The notes beneath the pieces were generated by a model. That model saw only the letters and a list, made by a program, of their open reading frames with translations, did not search any database and was not told the DNA's origin. From assembly GCF_010183535.1 (NCBI RefSeq), contig NC_071328.1, forward strand, positions 16,864,001 to 16,928,000: 64,000 nt of DNA. The letters are read 5' to 3'. The stretch is from Caenorhabditis remanei (lineage: Eukaryota; Nematoda; Chromadorea; Rhabditida; Rhabditidae). The stretch's first letter is position 1; each line of letters starts with the position of its first letter. Shown piece by piece: positions 60,629 to 64,000 of the stretch. The translations under genes and the position numbers were made by a program.

Positions 60629-63562
60629 GTGCTTATTGATTCTTCTTTTGTTTCTACGTGTTCTATTTCGCAATCCTTTTCTCCCCCTTTGAACCCTTTT
60701 TCTCTTTCTGTTCCCTCCTCCCTTGCACAGTCTGATATTGGAATTAATATTCTCTTGTCAAATATTCGAGGTGTCGCCAGCCTTACCAAAATTTCTCTTC
60801 TTATAGACCTTTTCTTAGCCTCCTCCCATGATATCTTAGCCCTTACCGAAACTTTCCTCTCTAATTCCATTCCTTCTTCCCTTTTTGAGTCTCGTAACAT
60901 CTCCGTTGTTCGCTGCGACCGTATTCCGTCTCTCCACCGCAAAGCTTCCGGTGGTGGTGTTGCCTTCCTTTCCAATAATCACTTATGTCTCACTCCTATC
61001 ACGACCAACTTAGACCTCCATTACCCTTATCATCAATCTGAAATCTCTGCTTGCCTCGTCTCTCCTTCCTCCTCAAACCCTGAACTTCCTAAATTCACAC
61101 CTTTTACTCTTATATTAGTGTACCGTCCTCCCGACGGTAAATCATCTGAATTAACTGCTCTCACTTCCCACCTTGAAAGCCTCATTCCTTTGTCCTCTGT
61201 AGTTTGTCTGGGCGATTTCAACTTCCCTTCTGTTGACTGGAAGGATCCTTCACTTTGTCATCCCTTCTCCGATTTCATTTCTTCTAAGGGACTTACTCAA
61301 CATGTTTCTTTCCCTACCCGCTCCACATCTACTACAGCCAACATCCTTGATTTAGTCATTTCTTCAGATGATATTGTTCTTTCTCCTCCTATCTGCCATC
61401 CCCCTCTCTTAAATTCTGATCACATGAGCGTCAACTTCTCTATTCTTCCTAATCCTCTTTCTTCTATCCTCCCCTCTCCTAGTCCCTCTTTCCCTAAGCT
61501 TGACTATAAAAAGTGCAATTATGGCCTTTTAAATTCTGATATTGCTTCTCTGGACTGGGATCTTATTCTCAGTTCCCTCCCCTGTCCTTCTTCCAAATTC
61601 GACAAATTTATTCAGATCCTTTCGGACCTAATCTTACTGCACACTCCACCCAAGCCTTTGACAAAACCTAGGCCTCCCTCTAAGTCAATTCGTCAGCTCC
61701 GTCGTGCTCGTAGCCGTTTCACCAAGCTCCTAGCCTCTCATCGTGCTTCCTTTACTGATATTCACGCTCTCAGCTGTAGAATTCGCAATCTCTCCAAAAC
61801 CATTCGTGGCAACTACGCCAGAACTGAGAAAATCCTCATGAAATCTCCACATACTTCCGTTGCCCGCTCGCTCATCTCTAGAAGATTAAAAACCGTATCC
61901 AGTATTCCTTCCCTCACCTTCCAAGGACGTGTCGTCTGTTCCGACTCAGAGAAAGCCTCTATTTTCTCATCTTCCTTTTTGTCTAACTTCAAGACTTCTC
62001 CTCCTGCTTCATACGTTGCTCCTCATCTCTCCTCCTCTCGCCCTTCATCTTCCCCTTTGCTTGACAATGATTTGTTCGCTCCTTGGGTTATTGAGCATGC
62101 CCTACAAAAACTTCCTCCTCGCTGTGGCTTTTCTCCCCACCTCGCCAATTTTTTCCTGATTAAAAAATGTGCCACTTCTATATCTCTTCCTCTCTCGATA
62201 ATCTTTGGTGAATCTCTCCGCTCTTCATTAGTTCCGCTTTCTTGGAAGAAGGCTGTAATTATACCGGTGCACAAAAAAGGTAATCCTGGTTGCCCGGAAA
62301 ACTACCGCCCCATCTCGCTCACGGACCCCTTTTCCAGAATTTTCGAGAGAATTATTTGTAACCGAATTAAATTAGATTGTCTTCACAAACTCTCTGCACA
62401 CCAACACGGTTTTCTCGCCAAGCGCTCCTGTCCTAGTTCCCTTGTTCGAGTTGTTACCAACTACAAGATAATTCTCAAAACTCACGGTTCCCTGGATGTT
62501 GTCTTCTTTGATTTCAAGAAGGCGTTCGACCAGGTTCCTCTCAATTTACTTCTAAACAAGCTTGCCTTATTTGACATTCCACCTCTCTTTATCTCTTGGT
62601 TTTCTGATTTTCTCACCTCCCGTTCCTTTTCCGTCAAAGTTAACAGTACCACCGATCCTTCCTCTGCTCTGATCCACTCTGGTGTCCCTCAGGGATCCGT
62701 CTCGGGACCTCTATTATTCCTCTTGTATATTAACGATTTATTAATCAGCCTTCAATCTATCCCTTATCTCCACTTCGCTGCTTATGCTGATGATATAAAA
62801 ATTTACTCCCACCTTCCCTCCAGCCTCCAAGCAGGTATTGACTTGGTCTCCGACTGGGCAGTTTCCAATGATCTTCCTTTGGCTCATTCCAAAACGGGTT
62901 TACTCCGCTTGGGTTCCCTCAACCCCTCTCACCGGTTTCACATCGTTGGCTCTCCCATTCTAGATTCCCACTCTGTTCGTGATCTCGGAATTCTCTTTGA
63001 ACCTGACCTCAAGTTTTCTGCCCACATTAAAAAGTCAGTATCTCTAGCTCGTCTTCGCTCTTCCCAAATCCTCAAATCTTTCAAGTCTAATAATCCGGCA
63101 TTTTACTCTTTTCTATTCAAAACATATGTTCTTCCTATTCTTGAATACGCTTCTGTCATTTTCTGTCTTGCCCCCTCCTCATCCCTCTCCAGACTTCTTG
63201 AATCCACTCTTCGAATTTACTCTAGGAAAACTCTCCAACGATGCAATATCGCTTTCTCATCTTATTCGCATCGTCTAGAACTTCTCTCTATCTACTCTAT
63301 AAGACACCGTAGACTCAAATCCCAATTACTCCTTCTGTATAAATTTATAGCTGGCGCATCTCATTTTCCCAATCTCAATTCCTTTATCAGACTGTCAAGT
63401 TCTCCACGAAGACCCATGACTCTCATTTATGTCTCCCCCCTCTCCGACAATTTTTTCTCTTTTATCCTTCCCATCTGGAATGCCATTGTTGCCAATGTTA
63501 GTAGTTTCCTCTCCCCCTCCCAATTTGAACATCTTCTTGACTCTGCCATTACCCGGTTTTAA
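60629..63562 (+). CDS. Non-LTR retrotransposon ORF2 (endonuclease-reverse transcriptase)
   Basis: The frame is open for about 977 codons, but the 60629 codon is GTG and the true start is uncertain. The apurinic-type endonuclease has ILLSNIRG, ALTETFL, YRPP, GDFNFP (about residue 195) and SDHMSV (about 263). The reverse transcriptase has ENYRPISL, FFDFKKAFDQV, GVPQGSVSGPLLFLLYIN and the catalytic YADD (719-722). A C-terminal helical region follows (LPILEYASVIF). No stop or frameshift interrupts it, so it may be active. The order and motifs fit the CR1/jockey group. Confidence 0.9.
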   Translation: MLIDSSFVSTCSISQSFSPPLNPFSLSVPSSLAQSDIGINILLSNIRGVASLTKISLLIDLFLASSHDILALTETFLSNSIPSSLFESRNISVVRCDRIPSLHRKASGGGVAFLSNNHLCLTPITTNLDLHYPYHQSEISACLVSPSSSNPELPKFTPFTLILVYRPPDGKSSELTALTSHLESLIPLSSVVCLGDFNFPSVDWKDPSLCHPFSDFISSKGLTQHVSFPTRSTSTTANILDLVISSDDIVLSPPICHPPLLNSDHMSVNFSILPNPLSSILPSPSPSFPKLDYKKCNYGLLNSDIASLDWDLILSSLPCPSSKFDKFIQILSDLILLHTPPKPLTKPRPPSKSIRQLRRARSRFTKLLASHRASFTDIHALSCRIRNLSKTIRGNYARTEKILMKSPHTSVARSLISRRLKTVSSIPSLTFQGRVVCSDSEKASIFSSSFLSNFKTSPPASYVAPHLSSSRPSSSPLLDNDLFAPWVIEHALQKLPPRCGFSPHLANFFLIKKCATSISLPLSIIFGESLRSSLVPLSWKKAVIIPVHKKGNPGCPENYRPISLTDPFSRIFERIICNRIKLDCLHKLSAHQHGFLAKRSCPSSLVRVVTNYKIILKTHGSLDVVFFDFKKAFDQVPLNLLLNKLALFDIPPLFISWFSDFLTSRSFSVKVNSTTDPSSALIHSGVPQGSVSGPLLFLLYINDLLISLQSIPYLHFAAYADDIKIYSHLPSSLQAGIDLVSDWAVSNDLPLAHSKTGLLRLGSLNPSHRFHIVGSPILDSHSVRDLGILFEPDLKFSAHIKKSVSLARLRSSQILKSFKSNNPAFYSFLFKTYVLPILEYASVIFCLAPSSSLSRLLESTLRIYSRKTLQRCNIAFSSYSHRLELLSIYSIRHRRLKSQLLLLYKFIAGASHFPNLNSFIRLSSSPRRPMTLIYVSPLSDNFFSFILPIWNAIVANVSSFLSPSQFEHLLDSAITRF

Positions 63563-63810
63563 TTTATTATCTCATCTGGTCATTTTGTTAAATACATATC
63601 ATTATTCTCTCCTTTAATTTGCCTTCTACGGTTATCTCTTCCCCCCTTGCCAACTTGTCTGCCTACCCTCCTTTTTATATTTATTCTCATTCCCCGTTTC
63701 CTATGTATCATGTCATCCCTATTTTCTACTCGAAACTGTCTCGTGAGGGATTGTTTCTAGTCTTTTGTATCTTTTTGGTTTCCTTTTAGTCACAATAAAT
63801 TAAATTAAAT

Positions 63811-64000
63811 GTAGAATGGAAGTTTTGACAATGGAATGAAGACATTGGGAAGAAAAGGGATTCGAGATTACAGATTCCTACAACAAAGCAATTTCTGAAT
63901 AAAATTTTACGAACTCCGGTGAAAACCTGAACCGGGGAATAAAATTGTACTATACAGAAGATTCCAATGAATCTTACAACTTCCAGATTACGAAAAACTA
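63811..64000. other. Non-coding end of window
   Basis: AT-rich sequence after the retrotransposon tail; nothing recognised. Confidence 0.5.

Larger units (their letters stand above)
60198..63810 (+). mobile_element. CR1/jockey-like non-LTR retrotransposon
   Basis: An ORF1 remnant and a complete-looking ORF2 are followed by a short 3' UTR ending in AATAAATTAAATTAAAT (63793-63809), the kind of short repeat tail CR1-like elements have. The 5' boundary is unclear and no target duplication was identified. Confidence 0.8.

Noticed and set aside
62023..62274. Antisense frames within ORF2 of the non-LTR element
   Set aside because: They are shadows of the reverse transcriptase frame.

Overview
The window is nematode nuclear DNA, almost certainly from a Caenorhabditis species. 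Genes have short exons with GT-AG introns and TTTCAG-type acceptors, several start codons sit directly after an acceptor (as expected with spliced-leader trans-splicing), and the intergenic DNA is AT-rich with many short foldback repeats. From memory, the coenzyme A diphosphatase gene matches C. elegans ndx-8 (chromosome I), so this is probably a related region in another species. No database search was possible.

Layout: 1-721 is the 3' end of an S-formylglutathione hydrolase (esterase D) gene (+). 1393-2988 is a four-exon SH2-domain adaptor gene (-). 2989-10762 is gene-poor DNA with tRNA-like SINE-type repeats and foldback elements. 10763-14068 is a six-exon peroxisomal-type Nudix CoA diphosphatase gene (+). 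15512-18709 (+) and 19186-20280 (-) are two convergent LITAF-domain genes. 20589-26450 is a seven-exon gene for an 827-residue FLYWCH-like/AT-hook nuclear protein (+), whose last intron holds nested palindromes. 26934-27891 encodes a small single-pass membrane protein with a basic tail (-). 28-33.3 kb contains two very long palindromes (1.1 and 2.0 kb).

From about 34 kb to 59 kb the DNA is repeat territory. Its centre is a recently inserted BEL/Pao-type retrotransposon (37333-51207) with two nearly identical 4.03-kb LTRs. It has an intact gag and an integrase ORF but no protease, reverse transcriptase or RNase H, so it must be non-autonomous. Each LTR carries an unexpected three-exon reading frame for a 139-residue PPxY-containing protein in the same orientation as gag. 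A 106-bp direct duplication flanks the insertion instead of the usual few base pairs.

On both sides of the element, and in tandem up to 57.4 kb, lie at least four families of hairpin-forming cassettes. Their flanks are conserved while the stems differ in compensatory ways, which suggests structured or double-stranded RNA.

The last 4 kb (60198-63810) is a CR1/jockey-like non-LTR retrotransposon with an open endonuclease-reverse transcriptase ORF. The host genes are ordinary and unrelated to one another. The unusual content is the LTR-encoded spliced gene, the RT-less but young retroelement and its odd flanks, and the covarying hairpin clusters.
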